Notes: generated by a model not told the origin, from the sequence alone. DNA of 64,000 nt from Pseudooceanicola marinus (GCF_020177265.1 NZ_JAIVMC010000012.1:47140-111139), one strand, 5' to 3'; numbered from the stretch's first letter, positions 56,395 through 64,000 are shown. Numbers and translations: made by a program.

Positions 56395-56517
56395 GTCCTG
56401 TCCCCGTTGGTGAAAGCGAGGGATACCATCCCATATTCGCCATGGGGGGACAAGGCGACGCCCCGGGACCCCAGGCGCATCAGCCCCTGCGGTGCGGGGC
56501 AGATGCAGCGGTCAGGG

Positions 56518-56811
56518 TCAGTACATGTACCCGATGTTGTTGGAGACCACGATGCGGATCGCCATGATCGCCAGCAGGGCCACCAGCGGCGCCAGGTCCA
56601 GGCCCCCCATGGGCGGCAGGATGCGGCGGATCGGCGCGTAAAGCGGTTCCAGGATGCGGTTCAGACCATACCAGATCTGGCCCACGAATTGCTGGCGCAC
56701 GTTCAGCACCTGGAAGGAAATCAGCCAGGACATGATGACATGGGCGATGATGAAGAACCAGACGACGCTGAGCACGAGGTCGAGGATCATCAGCAGGGAC
56801 TGCATGGGCAT
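56518..56811 (-). CDS. YggT-family membrane protein
   Basis: A 97-residue inner-membrane protein with two hydrophobic segments (LLMILDLVLSVVWFFIIAHV and GLDLAPLVALLAIMAIRIVV). Between them are RQQFVGQIWYGLNRILEPLY and APIRRILPPMGGLDLAP, the YggT signature. The function is not established; members have been linked to osmotic tolerance and, in some bacteria, cell-division or secretion sites. It diverges from the thioesterase-like gene. Confidence 0.9.
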   Translation of the reverse strand: MPMQSLLMILDLVLSVVWFFIIAHVIMSWLISFQVLNVRQQFVGQIWYGLNRILEPLYAPIRRILPPMGGLDLAPLVALLAIMAIRIVVSNNIGYMY

Positions 56812-56933
56812 TCTCCGGGGTTAAGGACCGCACACAGGTAAGCAGACCGGGCCCAAAGAACAAGCATAGACGCAGGGTTCCGGTTGACGCCGCCTTTTCG
56901 GCACCGCAGCACGGGCCCGAAGAAGGAGTTCCC

Positions 56934-57464
56934 ATGTACCCCTACATCCGTCTTGCGAAGGAATACCTGAAGTTCCGCAACGCCCCGAAGCTGCGCCCGG
57001 GCGAAACCCACGTGTCGCATCACATCGTCTGGCCCTGGGACATCGACCCCTGGATGGAGCTGAACAACGGCCGCACCCTGACCATCTTCGACCTGGGCCG
57101 CATCCCCTATGCCGCGCGCAGCGGGTTGTTCGAGGTGATGAAGCGCGAGAAATGGGGGCTGACGGTGGCCGGGACCGCCATCCGCTATCGCAAGCGGCTG
57201 ACCGCCTTCACCCGGGTGGAGATGCGCACCCGCCTGATGGGCGTCGACAAGCGGTTCATCTACATCGAGCAGAGCATGTGGTCGGACGGCGAATGTGCCA
57301 ACCATGCGACGCTGCGCACCGGCGTGATCCGCAACCGCAAGCTGGTGCCGACCGAGGAGGTCGCCCGCGCCCTTGGCCCCGACATCACCCTGCCGGAGCT
57401 GCCCGCCTGGGCCGAAACCCTGTTCGCCGCCGAGAACGACCGCCCCTGGCCGCCGCAGATGTAG
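56934..57464 (+). CDS. Thioesterase-fold protein (4HBT, THEM6-like)
   Basis: A 176-residue hot-dog-fold protein. DIDPWMELNNGRTLTIFDLG is the long-helix block of the 4HBT/THEM6-like group, with an Asp and Asn-Asn-Gly in place of the usual D-x-x-G-H-v-n motif. KRLTAFTRVEMRTRLMGVDK and the sheet FIYIEQSMW follow. Acyl-CoA thioesterase activity is inferred. The ATG has AAGGAG directly upstream. Confidence 0.8.
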   Translation: MYPYIRLAKEYLKFRNAPKLRPGETHVSHHIVWPWDIDPWMELNNGRTLTIFDLGRIPYAARSGLFEVMKREKWGLTVAGTAIRYRKRLTAFTRVEMRTRLMGVDKRFIYIEQSMWSDGECANHATLRTGVIRNRKLVPTEEVARALGPDITLPELPAWAETLFAAENDRPWPPQM

Positions 57465-57621
57465 TCGGCGCAGGCCGGGAAGGCGGACCGCGCAGGTGTG
57501 ACGCAAGGGGAACACGGGCGGGCACCTTTCTGCACCCGCGGGCAATTTGTCATGAAGGATTGCCTTGCCCTGCCCCTGCGCGAGGGATCATATCGCCGCA
57601 TTCACAAGAGCGGGGCGGGCC

Positions 57622-58956
57622 ATGACAGCGACATTGCGCAAGCGCATCTGGGGGTGGTTCTTCTTCGACTGGGCCAGCCAGCCCTACAACACCCTGCTGA
57701 TCACCTTCATCTTCGGCCCCTACGTGAAGGAACTGATGGGTGACGGCACCGCCGCGCAGTCGGCCTGGGGGTTCGGCATCGGGGCGGCGGGGATCATCAT
57801 CGCGCTGCTGGCGCCGGTGCTGGGCGCCATTTCCGACGTGTCGGGGCACCGGCTGCGCTGGATCTGGGGCTTCTCGGTCCTCTACGTGCTGGGCGCCTGG
57901 ATGCTGTGGTACGCCGCGCCGGGTGATTTCAACCTGCTGACCACACTGTTCTTCTTCGCCATCGGCATGATCGGGATGGAATTCGCCACGATCTTCACCA
58001 ACTCGATGCTGCCGGACCTGGGCAGCAAGGAGGAGATCGGACGCATTTCCGGCAATGGTTGGGCCTTCGGCTATCTCGGCGGGCTGGTGGCGCTGGTCCT
58101 GATGCTGACCCTGCTGGCCGAGGACGCGGACAGCGGCAAGACCCTGATCGGGCTGGACCCGATCCTGGGGCTGGACGCGGAAACACGCGAGGGCACGCGC
58201 GCCGTCGGGCCGCTGACGGCGATCTGGTACGCGGTCTTCATGGTGCCCTTCTTCCTCTACGTGCGGGACCCGAAACCGCCCAAGGCGCCGCGGGGCGCGA
58301 TCTGCGCCGCCCTGCGCAACCTGCGCCAGACCCTGCGGGACCTGCCGGCGACGCCCTCTCTCCTTGCCTACCTCGCCTCGTCGCTGTGCTACCGCGACGC
58401 GCTGAACGGGATCTATTTCTTCGGCGGGATCTATGCCTCGGGCGTGCTGGACTGGTCGGTGACCCAGATCGGGATCTTCGGCATCATCGCCATCATCTCC
58501 GGCGCGATCTTCGCCGTGATCGGCGGCCGCGCCGATGAACGCTTCGGACCGAAGCCGGTCATCACCACCTGCATCCTGGCGCTGATCGCCGTGACCCTGG
58601 TGGCCGTGTCGATCTCGCGCAGCTCCGTCCTGGGCCTGCCGGTCGGACCGGACAGCGCCCTGCCCGACATCGCCTTCTTCGTCCTGGGCGCGGTGATCGG
58701 CGCAGCCGGCGGCGTGATCCAGGCCGCCAGCCGCACGATGATGGTGCGCCAGGCCCGCCCCGACCGCATGGCCGAGGGCTTTGGCCTCTACGCCCTGGCG
58801 GGCAAGGCCACCGCCTTCATCGCGCCGACGGCCATCGGCGTGGTCACCACCGTCAGCGGATCACAGCAGATCGGCATCCTGCCCCTGGTTTTCCTTTTCC
58901 TGATCGGCGCCGCGCTGCTACGCTGGGTGAAACCGGACGGAGATCCCACCCCCTGA
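57622..58956 (+). CDS. MFS transporter, UMF1 family
   Basis: A 444-residue inner-membrane permease with about twelve hydrophobic segments. The start, LRKRIWGWFFFDWASQPYNT, is typical of the UMF1 (Atg22-like) branch of the major facilitator superfamily. Other matching blocks are NGWAFGYLGGLVAL and GVIQAASRTMMVRQARPDRM, with FGLYALAGKATAFIAPTAIG near the end. The substrate is unknown; Atg22 exports amino acids from the yeast vacuole. I chose the ATG at 57622 where family sequence begins. The stop overlaps the mepA start by one base (TGATG). Confidence 0.88.
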   Translation: MTATLRKRIWGWFFFDWASQPYNTLLITFIFGPYVKELMGDGTAAQSAWGFGIGAAGIIIALLAPVLGAISDVSGHRLRWIWGFSVLYVLGAWMLWYAAPGDFNLLTTLFFFAIGMIGMEFATIFTNSMLPDLGSKEEIGRISGNGWAFGYLGGLVALVLMLTLLAEDADSGKTLIGLDPILGLDAETREGTRAVGPLTAIWYAVFMVPFFLYVRDPKPPKAPRGAICAALRNLRQTLRDLPATPSLLAYLASSLCYRDALNGIYFFGGIYASGVLDWSVTQIGIFGIIAIISGAIFAVIGGRADERFGPKPVITTCILALIAVTLVAVSISRSSVLGLPVGPDSALPDIAFFVLGAVIGAAGGVIQAASRTMMVRQARPDRMAEGFGLYALAGKATAFIAPTAIGVVTTVSGSQQIGILPLVFLFLIGAALLRWVKPDGDPTP

Positions 58957-59888
58957 TGCGCCTTCCCCATATCCTGCTGAGTCTGCTTCTGATTTCCGCC
59001 ACGGCGGGGTGTATCCGCGAGGATGCCGCGACCCGATCCGGCGCCCCGGCGGCCTCTGCCGCGCTGTCCATCCCCGCCGGGATGGCGGGCAATCCCGCAA
59101 AGCTCTACTTCGCGGCCCGAACCACCCCGTCGCAGCAGGCTCCGGCCTCCTACGGAAGCTATGCCAAGGGCTGTCAGGCGGGGGCCGTCGCCATGCCGGA
59201 AACCGGCCCGACCTGGCAGGCCATGCGGCTGAGCCGGAACCGCAACTGGGGCCAGCCGGAGCTGGTAGACTACCTGCAGGACCTCAGCCGCAATGCCGCG
59301 CGGATCCCCGGCTGGAACGGCATCTACGTGGGCGACATGTCCCAGCCGCGCGGCGGCCCGATGTCCTCGGGCCACGCCAGCCACCAGATCGGCCTGGATG
59401 CCGATGTCTGGCTGCGCCCCGCGGATGACCTCGGCCTGAGCCGGGCGGAACGCGAAAGCCTGTCGTCCATCGGCACCCGCCGCGCGGGCGGGGCCTATGT
59501 GAACGACAACTGGACGCCCGAACACATGGCCCTGCTGAAGGCCGCGGCCAGCGATGACCGCGTGGCCCGGATCTTCCTCTTCCCCGGCGCCAAGGTCTGG
59601 ATGTGCGAGAACGCCACGGGCAACCGCGACTGGCTGCGCAAGGTGCGGCCCTGGTGGGGCCACTACTACCACTTCCACGTCCGGCTGAGCTGTCCGGACG
59701 GCATGGCCGGCTGTGTCGATCAGGCGCCGCCGCCGCCCGGTGACGGCTGCGCCGAGGCACGCGAATGGGTGTCGAACATCCTCAACCCGCCGGCACCCGA
59801 TCCCGACGCCCCGCCGCCCAAACCGCGCCCCGAGCTGACCCTGGCTGATCTGCCGCGCCAATGCGTCTCCGTTCTTCAGGGCGGCTAG
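58956..59888 (+). CDS. mepA: Penicillin-insensitive murein endopeptidase MepA
   Basis: A 310-residue M74 metallo-endopeptidase that cuts peptidoglycan cross-links. The zinc site is GHASHQIGLDADVWLRP (His and Asp) plus WWGHYYHFHVRL (HxH). The N-terminus MRLPHILLSLLLISATAGC is a signal peptide with a weak lipobox ending in TAGC, so it may be a lipoprotein, unlike E. coli MepA. A proline-rich tail (NPPAPDPDAPPPKPRPEL) follows the domain. It starts at the stop of the MFS gene and overlaps the next gene by 28 bases. Confidence 0.93.
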   Translation: MRLPHILLSLLLISATAGCIREDAATRSGAPAASAALSIPAGMAGNPAKLYFAARTTPSQQAPASYGSYAKGCQAGAVAMPETGPTWQAMRLSRNRNWGQPELVDYLQDLSRNAARIPGWNGIYVGDMSQPRGGPMSSGHASHQIGLDADVWLRPADDLGLSRAERESLSSIGTRRAGGAYVNDNWTPEHMALLKAAASDDRVARIFLFPGAKVWMCENATGNRDWLRKVRPWWGHYYHFHVRLSCPDGMAGCVDQAPPPPGDGCAEAREWVSNILNPPAPDPDAPPPKPRPELTLADLPRQCVSVLQGG

Positions 59889-60814
59889 GCGCCGTCCTCC
59901 TGGCCCTCCTGCCGGTGCTGGCCCTTCCGGCCTGCAACCAGGAGGCCCCCGAGTTGTCAGCGCCGCCGGATGGCCAGACAACGGCCCGCATCCCGATCAA
60001 CGATGAGGCGCCCGGCTTCGGAGGCTTCTCGGCGCTGGAGGTGCTGGAGGACGGGGGACGCTTCATTGCCCTCTCCGACGGCGGTCTTCTGGTGCAGGGG
60101 GACCTGCAACGCGATGCCCGGGGTCAGCTGACCGGGGCCCGGGTCACCTCCCGCCACTGGCTGGTGCGCCCCGACGGTCACCGCGTGCGCCAGAAGGAAC
60201 AGGACCCGGAGGGGCTGGCCCTGCTGTCCGATGGCCGGCTGATCCTGTCGTTCGAGGATTTCACGACACCCTGGATCTACGAGGGCGCGCTCGGCCACCC
60301 AGACGGGACCCGCCTTCCTGCGCCGGACACCTTGGAAAACCCGCCGGATTCTCCCATCCTGGGCACCAACAAGGCCTATGAGGCGGCGGCGGTGGATGCG
60401 CAGGGGCGGCTGATCCTGATCCCCGAAAGGCCTGCCGGTGGCGGTCGCCTCCACCCCATCTGGCGGCTGGATGGTGACGGCTGGAGCCGTGTCGCGGACT
60501 GGCCGCGCGACGCTGGTTTCCTGCCGGTCGGCGCGGACCTTGGCCCGGATGGACAGCTCTACGTCCTGGAACGCGCCTTCGGGCTGGGCTTTGCGGGGCG
60601 CATCCGACGGATCGACCTGGCGCAGCCGGAGCGCGCGCCGCAGCTGGTCACCCTCCTGCCCGGGGACCGGCGCAGCAACTACGAAGGCCTGTCGGCCTGG
60701 GTCGACGATAGCGGCACGCTGCGGCTGACGATGATCTCCGACAACAACTTCACGACCCTGTTGAACCAGCAAATACTGGAAATTTCGCTTGCCGGATCGC
60801 CGGGCAGCGGATAA
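59861..60814 (+). CDS. Esterase-like activity of phytase family lipoprotein
   Basis: A 317-residue exported protein. The signal ends in VLALPACNQEAP, a plausible lipobox with Cys near residue 25. The body is a beta-propeller-like esterase/phytase domain: GFGGFSALEVLEDGGRFIAL, EQDPEGLALLSDGRLILSFE, NKAYEAAAVDAQGRLILIPE and SNYEGLSAWVDDSGTLRLTM. The family name derives from sequence similarity and the activity is mostly unproven. Its start lies inside the 3' end of mepA (28-base overlap), so it belongs to the MFS-mepA operon. Confidence 0.8.
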   Translation: MRLRSSGRLGAVLLALLPVLALPACNQEAPELSAPPDGQTTARIPINDEAPGFGGFSALEVLEDGGRFIALSDGGLLVQGDLQRDARGQLTGARVTSRHWLVRPDGHRVRQKEQDPEGLALLSDGRLILSFEDFTTPWIYEGALGHPDGTRLPAPDTLENPPDSPILGTNKAYEAAAVDAQGRLILIPERPAGGGRLHPIWRLDGDGWSRVADWPRDAGFLPVGADLGPDGQLYVLERAFGLGFAGRIRRIDLAQPERAPQLVTLLPGDRRSNYEGLSAWVDDSGTLRLTMISDNNFTTLLNQQILEISLAGSPGSG

Positions 60815-60886
60815 AGCCCGCCAATCCCGTGGCCCCGCGCCCGGGCAAACAAGTCGCCGCGACCTTGTCTAAAAAACGGAAACGAC

Positions 60887-61531
60887 ATGCAACGTACCCA
60901 TATCCCTGGCATTCTTGCCATGGCCGCGATCGTCGTGGCCTCCAACATCCTGGTTCAGTTCCTGATCCTCGACGGCCTCCTGACCTGGGGCGCCTTCACC
61001 TATCCCTTCGCCTTCCTCGTCACCGACGTGATGAACCGCCTCTACGGCCCGACGGCCGCGCGGCGGGTGATCCTGGCCGGTTTCATCGCCGGGATCCTCT
61101 GTTCCCTGATCGGCACGCAAATCATGCTGCAAGGCGATGGCTACACCTACGCCGCCGTGGCGCTGCGCGTGGCCGTGGGCTCGGCCCTGGCCTTCCTGGT
61201 GGCGCAGCTGGTCGACGTGGCTGTCTTCGATCGCCTGCGCCAGGGCAACTGGTGGCGCGCGCCTCTGGTCAGCTCGATCATCGGCTCCGCCCTGGACACC
61301 GCCATCTTCTTCACCGTCGGCTTCGCGCAGGTCATCACCATCTTCGGCGAAAACGCCGATGCGGAGATCTCCTGGGCCTGGGAGGCCGTGCCCTTCATGA
61401 CCGTCGGCCCCGCCGTGCCGCTGTGGGTCTCTCTGGCCGTGGCCGACTGGGGGGTGAAACTGGCGCTGGTGCTGGTCGCCCTGCTGCCTTTCCGGGCGCT
61501 GACGGGCAAAAAATCCGCACGCCCTGCATAA
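60887..61531 (+). CDS. Queuosine precursor transporter (VUT family, YhhQ)
   Basis: A 214-residue inner-membrane protein with about six hydrophobic segments. Family blocks are IVVASNILVQFLI, TYPFAFLVTDVMNRLYGPTA, VGSALAFLVAQLVDVAVFDR and SSIIGSALDTAIFFTVGFAQ. YhhQ imports the queuosine precursors preQ0 and preQ1; here the substrate is inferred from the family. I looked for a preQ1 riboswitch in the short leader and did not find one. Confidence 0.85.
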   Translation: MQRTHIPGILAMAAIVVASNILVQFLILDGLLTWGAFTYPFAFLVTDVMNRLYGPTAARRVILAGFIAGILCSLIGTQIMLQGDGYTYAAVALRVAVGSALAFLVAQLVDVAVFDRLRQGNWWRAPLVSSIIGSALDTAIFFTVGFAQVITIFGENADAEISWAWEAVPFMTVGPAVPLWVSLAVADWGVKLALVLVALLPFRALTGKKSARPA

Positions 61532-61601
61532 AGTGTTTTGTTGTTAACGAGTTCCGTGCCACCCTTTCTGTATCGGAAACAAGCAGAAAGGAGGTGCTCT
61601 A

Positions 61602-61658
61602 GTGTCTATTGAGGTATTGGAGAAAGGGTTCGGAACAGTCTGGAGGGTGAACGTCTGA
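61602..61658 (+). CDS. 18-codon ORF with strong ribosome-binding site
   Basis: A GTG-started ORF encoding MSIEVLEKGFGTVWRVNV, with a near-perfect AAGGAGGTG ending five bases before the GTG. No homologue is recognised. The codons show no run of one amino acid, so classical amino-acid attenuation is unlikely. The stop codon lies between two competing stem segments, so a translating ribosome could change the fold. It could be a real micro-protein, a leader peptide or a chance ORF behind a decoy SD. Confidence 0.45.
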   Translation: MSIEVLEKGFGTVWRVNV

Positions 61659-61723
61659 GGCAGCCCTCGGGCGTTGAAACTCCAGGTTGGTTCGCCTAAC
61701 CGAACCACCTCCTGATCTCGAGA

Positions 61724-61754
61724 GGGCCGTTCCTGCCGAAGGAGCGGCCCTTTT
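61724..61754 (+). terminator. Strong intrinsic terminator of the short transcript
   Basis: An 11-bp stem (GGGCCGTTCCT with AGGAGCGGCCC, one G-U pair), loop GCCGA, followed by TTTT. It lies 65 bases after the 18-codon ORF and 170 bases before arfB. Confidence 0.85.
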
Positions 61755-61770
61755 CCGTTGCGGTCAGGCG

Positions 61771-61840
61771 CGGGGGTTGGGGGCCTTGCCCCCCTTGGAC
61801 CGTACCGGCCCAATTCCCCCCAGAGTATTTCCGGCTGTCG
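61771..61840 (+). repeat. REP-like intergenic repeat, locus 5
   Basis: A GGGGGC/GCCCCC hairpin near 61779-61793, a TTGGACC/GGCCCAA-type hairpin to about 61813, then the core TTCCCCCCAGAGTATTT at 61814-61830. It fills most of the gap between the short transcript's terminator and arfB. Confidence 0.65.
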
Positions 61841-61924
61841 GATGACAGGGGCGCCGGTTTGAGCTTCGGCCGGATCGTGCCATATGAAAGCGGGGCGCCA
61901 TGGGGGCGCGAAAGGGGTTTGGCC

Positions 61925-62338
61925 ATGCTGCGGATCACGGATCAGATCGCGATCGAGGACTGGGAGCTGGTGGAGCAATTCATCCGCGCCTCGGGCCCTG
62001 GCGGGCAGAACGTGAACAAGGTCTCCTCTGCGGTCGAGCTGCGCTTCGAGGCGGAGCGATCCCCCAACCTGCCCGAGGCGGTGAAACGGCGCCTGCGGCG
62101 CCTGGCCGGGCGCCGCTGGACCAAGGACGGGGCGGTGGTGTTGCAGGTCTCGGAAGAGCGCAGCCAGGCCCGGAACCGCGAGGTGGCGCGGGAACGGCTG
62201 GCGGAGCTGGTGCGGAAGGCGCTGGTGGCGCCGAAGCGGCGGATCCCGACGAAGGTGTCGCAGAACCAGAAGCGGAAGCGGGTGGAGGCGAAGAAGCAGA
62301 GGGCCGAGGTGAAGGAGAAGCGGGGGTGGGAGAGGTAG
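61925..62338 (+). CDS. arfB: Alternative ribosome-rescue factor ArfB
   Basis: A 137-residue peptidyl-tRNA hydrolase-like release factor that frees ribosomes stalled on mRNAs without a stop codon. The catalytic GGQ is in ASGPGGQNVNKVSSAVELRF near residue 25. The C-terminal 40 residues are a basic tail (KVSQNQKRKRVEAKKQRA) that enters the empty mRNA channel. The start ATG at 61925 gives MLRITDQIAIEDWELV, the family N-terminus; AAAGGGG is upstream. It is the last gene before the lower-GC block. Confidence 0.93.
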   Translation: MLRITDQIAIEDWELVEQFIRASGPGGQNVNKVSSAVELRFEAERSPNLPEAVKRRLRRLAGRRWTKDGAVVLQVSEERSQARNREVARERLAELVRKALVAPKRRIPTKVSQNQKRKRVEAKKQRAEVKEKRGWER

Positions 62339-62405
62339 AGGTGGGTAGCTCTTGCCTAATCGACAAAACTCAATACTCTGTTCACCAACCAAGTGCGAGA
62401 ACGTA

Positions 62406-63656
62406 ATGCTCCGAAGAATTGATCTAAAGAATTGGAAAAGCTTTTCAGAAGCATCGCTCAACATTGAGCGGCTCACAGTCCTCATAGGCACGAACGCTAG
62501 TGGCAAGTCGAACGCATTGGATGCCCTTGAGTTTCTAGCTCGCACCGCTCACGGACTTGAGCTCGGCGCAGCTATTGGCGGAAATGCCACCATCAATGGA
62601 ATTCGCGGAGAACTTGAGTGGGCCGCACACAAGAACGCTGACAAATTTACACTGAACGTGGTTGTCGGAACTGAAGACGAAAAGACGGACTACGAGTACA
62701 GCATTACTGTAGCCATCATAGAGGGTGGAGCAGAACTCAGTGGCGAAGAACTCACTCGAGTAAAATATCAGGGGAGCAACCCGAGACCGTTGCGGCTATT
62801 CTGGACCGACAACGCTGAGAAAGATGCCCCAGGAATCACCGCCCGACTCTACAATAAGAAATCCGGCTCAAAGCGACCATTGCGCAGAAATGTGTCCATC
62901 CTCAGCCAGCTTGATCTGGACCCTGACTTGAGGCAAGAAATAAAAGACGGAATCAATCTCACAATTAAGTCTTTGAGAGATGTATTCATTCTCGACCCCA
63001 ACCCAGGAGCTATGAGAGATTTCAGCCGCCTAAGCGAAACTCTGCAGAAAGACGGAGCCAACCTCGCTGGCGTCATCATGGCACTCGATGGCGACCGGAG
63101 AGAAAAAATAGAAAAAGCTATCACCGAACTAGCCTCGAATATCCCCGAAAAAGACATCACGCGGGTTTGGTGCGAGTACGTCGGGCGACACAAGAGTGAC
63201 GCGATGCTGTATTGCGAAGAGGCTTGGCGTGATGACGAAGTCTTTGAAGTAGACGCAAGAGGTATGTCAGACGGAACACTTCGTTTCATCTGCGTTGTCT
63301 CAACCTTGCTTCTTAGACCTCAAGGAAGCACGGTAGTCATCGAAGAAATCGATAATGGCTTGCATCCTAGCAGGGCTTTAACGCTACTAAATGCAATATC
63401 AAAGATCTCCGAGTCCAGACAGATTGAGCTGATTATCACGACTCACAATGTTGCGCTACTTGACTCCCTTCCGCCATCGCGAATCCGATCGATATCAGTG
63501 GCAGCCAGAAGCCCCTATTCAGGAGCAAGTACTATCGTTTCGCTTGACGATGTCCCGCTCCTAGCAGGTCTAATTGCCGAAGGCGAAGTCGGAAAGCTCA
63601 GCAAAAATGGCCGTCTTGAAGAGCAACTTAAGAAGGTAATGCAAGATGGCAGATAA
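62406..63656 (+). CDS. OLD/PtuA-like AAA ATPase
   Basis: A 416-residue ABC-class ATPase of the AAA_21/OLD type. Walker A is IGTNASGKSN (K34), the signature-like block is ARGMSDGTLRF, Walker B is STVVIEEIDNGLHPS, and the switch His is IITTHN. Residues 60-270 form the inserted coiled/arm region. There is no TOPRIM domain, so it is not a full OLD nuclease. It overlaps the next gene by 11 bases. GC content is visibly lower than in all neighbouring genes, and codon choice is relaxed, which indicates recent transfer. Such ATPases are usually the sensor or motor half of phage-defence or toxin pairs. Confidence 0.85.
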   Translation: MLRRIDLKNWKSFSEASLNIERLTVLIGTNASGKSNALDALEFLARTAHGLELGAAIGGNATINGIRGELEWAAHKNADKFTLNVVVGTEDEKTDYEYSITVAIIEGGAELSGEELTRVKYQGSNPRPLRLFWTDNAEKDAPGITARLYNKKSGSKRPLRRNVSILSQLDLDPDLRQEIKDGINLTIKSLRDVFILDPNPGAMRDFSRLSETLQKDGANLAGVIMALDGDRREKIEKAITELASNIPEKDITRVWCEYVGRHKSDAMLYCEEAWRDDEVFEVDARGMSDGTLRFICVVSTLLLRPQGSTVVIEEIDNGLHPSRALTLLNAISKISESRQIELIITTHNVALLDSLPPSRIRSISVAARSPYSGASTIVSLDDVPLLAGLIAEGEVGKLSKNGRLEEQLKKVMQDGR

Positions 63657-63921
63657 GGTTGCCGTCTTAGACACTGGTGTTGTCTGTTGTTGGCTGGAGA
63701 TTCCGGGCAGAGCGACTGCAGGCTCAGGCAGAAACGCTTGGGACAACTCCAAAGCAAATCAAGAAATTGACCGGATTCGGGCGGAGGGCGGCCTTCTAAT
63801 TTTAACAAATTCCGTCATCACGGAGACAGCGCGCCACATAAGCCAATCTCCTCACAGCAAAAGACTGAAGGCAGAAGCGCTGCTAGGGTCAGGACCCATT
63901 GTTTTCCGCAGGTTGGCGTGA
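63646..63921 (+). CDS. PIN-like nuclease protein, truncated by IS insertion
   Basis: The 91-residue frame starts inside the ATPase gene (11-base overlap, GAAGG upstream), so the two are coupled. KVAVLDTGVVCCWLEIP is a PIN-domain first strand with an early acidic residue, and LILTNSVITETARHI resembles the second acidic site. PIN domains need about 130 residues and two more acidic residues. The protein stops soon after SGPIVFRRLA, just where an IS5-type element begins, so the C-terminal half is missing. It would have been an RNase effector. The PIN call rests on motif resemblance. Confidence 0.55.
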   Translation: MADKVAVLDTGVVCCWLEIPGRATAGSGRNAWDNSKANQEIDRIRAEGGLLILTNSVITETARHISQSPHSKRLKAEALLGSGPIVFRRLA

Positions 63922-64000
63922 TTCACGGCTCGAAAAACGAGCGGTGACATGTCTGATCTTTTCTGGCTGACCGACGCGCAGATGGCGCGTCTTGAGCCCT
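63910..64000 (+). mobile_element. IS5-family insertion sequence, left end
   Basis: The low-GC block ends here and high-GC sequence resumes with GATTCACGGCTCGAAAAACG and then the transposase start. I cannot see the right terminal repeat, so the exact left boundary (about 63907-63920) is an estimate from where the PIN-like frame breaks. Confidence 0.55.
63949..64000 (+). CDS. IS5-family transposase, N-terminal fragment
   Basis: Seventeen codons, MSDLFWLTDAQMARLEP, run off the right edge. This N-terminus (SDLFWLTD-QMARL-P) is highly characteristic of IS5-family (IS427-like) transposases, common in Rhodobacterales. GGTGAC precedes the ATG. Confidence 0.75.
   Translation, partial: MSDLFWLTDAQMARLEP

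Larger units (their letters stand above)
61580..61755 (+). ncRNA. Structured short transcript with 18-codon ORF, upstream of arfB
   Basis: A compact unit of about 175 bases. It contains AAAGGAGGTG (from 61587), a short ORF (61602-61658), mutually exclusive stems, a TGGTTCG/CGAACCA hairpin (61688-61707) and a terminator at 61724-61754. CACCTCCT at 61706-61713 is complementary to the SD AGGAGGTG at 61589-61596 over eight bases and is identical to the anti-SD core of 16S rRNA. CTGGAG (61640-61645) can pair with CTCCAG (61680-61685), while the overlapping GAGGG (61643-61647) can instead pair with CCCTC (61664-61668). I do not match it to a known RNA family. No clear promoter was seen. Confidence 0.5.

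Noticed and set aside
60815..60886. A possible preQ1 riboswitch before the VUT transporter
   Set aside because: An A-run and a GC stem are present, but the conserved preQ1-I loop and pseudoknot bases are not.

Overview
The window is a 64 kb chromosomal segment of a high-GC alphaproteobacterium, most likely Rhodobacterales (Rhodobacteraceae/roseobacter type). The evidence is the petABC (fbc) operon with Rhodobacter-like protein sequences, a CcrM-type GANTC methyltransferase beside rnhB, an IalB-family protein, a GT14/DUF5928 glycosyltransferase and a short intergenic repeat family. No rRNA, CRISPR array or replication origin was seen. The left edge cuts gabD and the right edge cuts an IS5-type transposase.

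Layout. 1-13 kb: gabD end, rlmN, ialB-like gene, L-asparaginase II family, polA, zinc-finger protein, HIT protein, glycosyltransferase, sulfotransferase, methyltransferase, ccrM, rnhB and a Gly/Asn-rich exported protein. 13-15 kb: a small secreted protein and a membrane-tethered winged-helix protein behind three phased palindromes, then pxpA. 15-21 kb: a PotABCD-type ABC importer with unusually large permeases, divergent from a TetR regulator. Two TGAA-N5-TTCA palindromes lie in the spacer. 21-27 kb: a catabolic operon of ALDH7-type dehydrogenase, FAD oxidase and DUF1338/HglS enzyme, divergent from a LysR gene. This gene set fits the pipecolate/2-aminoadipate branch of lysine degradation. 27-31 kb: siderophore esterase, TonB receptor and AraC regulator.

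31-35 kb: a three-gene operon of G3P dehydrogenase, HAD phosphatase and glucosylglycerol-phosphate synthase, which is enough to make the compatible solute glucosylglycerol from DHAP and a nucleotide-glucose. 35-43 kb: UDG-like protein, tRNA-Lys, dapF-mtaB, PaiB-like protein, GST, outer-membrane barrel and petABC. 43-54 kb: pbpC and an alpha-2-macroglobulin (translationally coupled), a hybrid histidine kinase and yaaA. 54-62 kb: recQ, yggT, a thioesterase, an MFS permease, mepA, a phytase-like lipoprotein, a VUT transporter and arfB.

Two places look least ordinary. At 61580-61755, upstream of arfB, there is a compact transcript-like unit. It has a strong Shine-Dalgarno, an 18-codon ORF, alternative stems, an anti-SD-like segment that can pair with its own SD, and a strong terminator. 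From about 62350 to the end, GC content drops visibly: an OLD/PtuA-like ATPase overlaps a PIN-like gene cut short where an IS5-type element begins, which looks like a broken horizontally acquired defence or toxin module.
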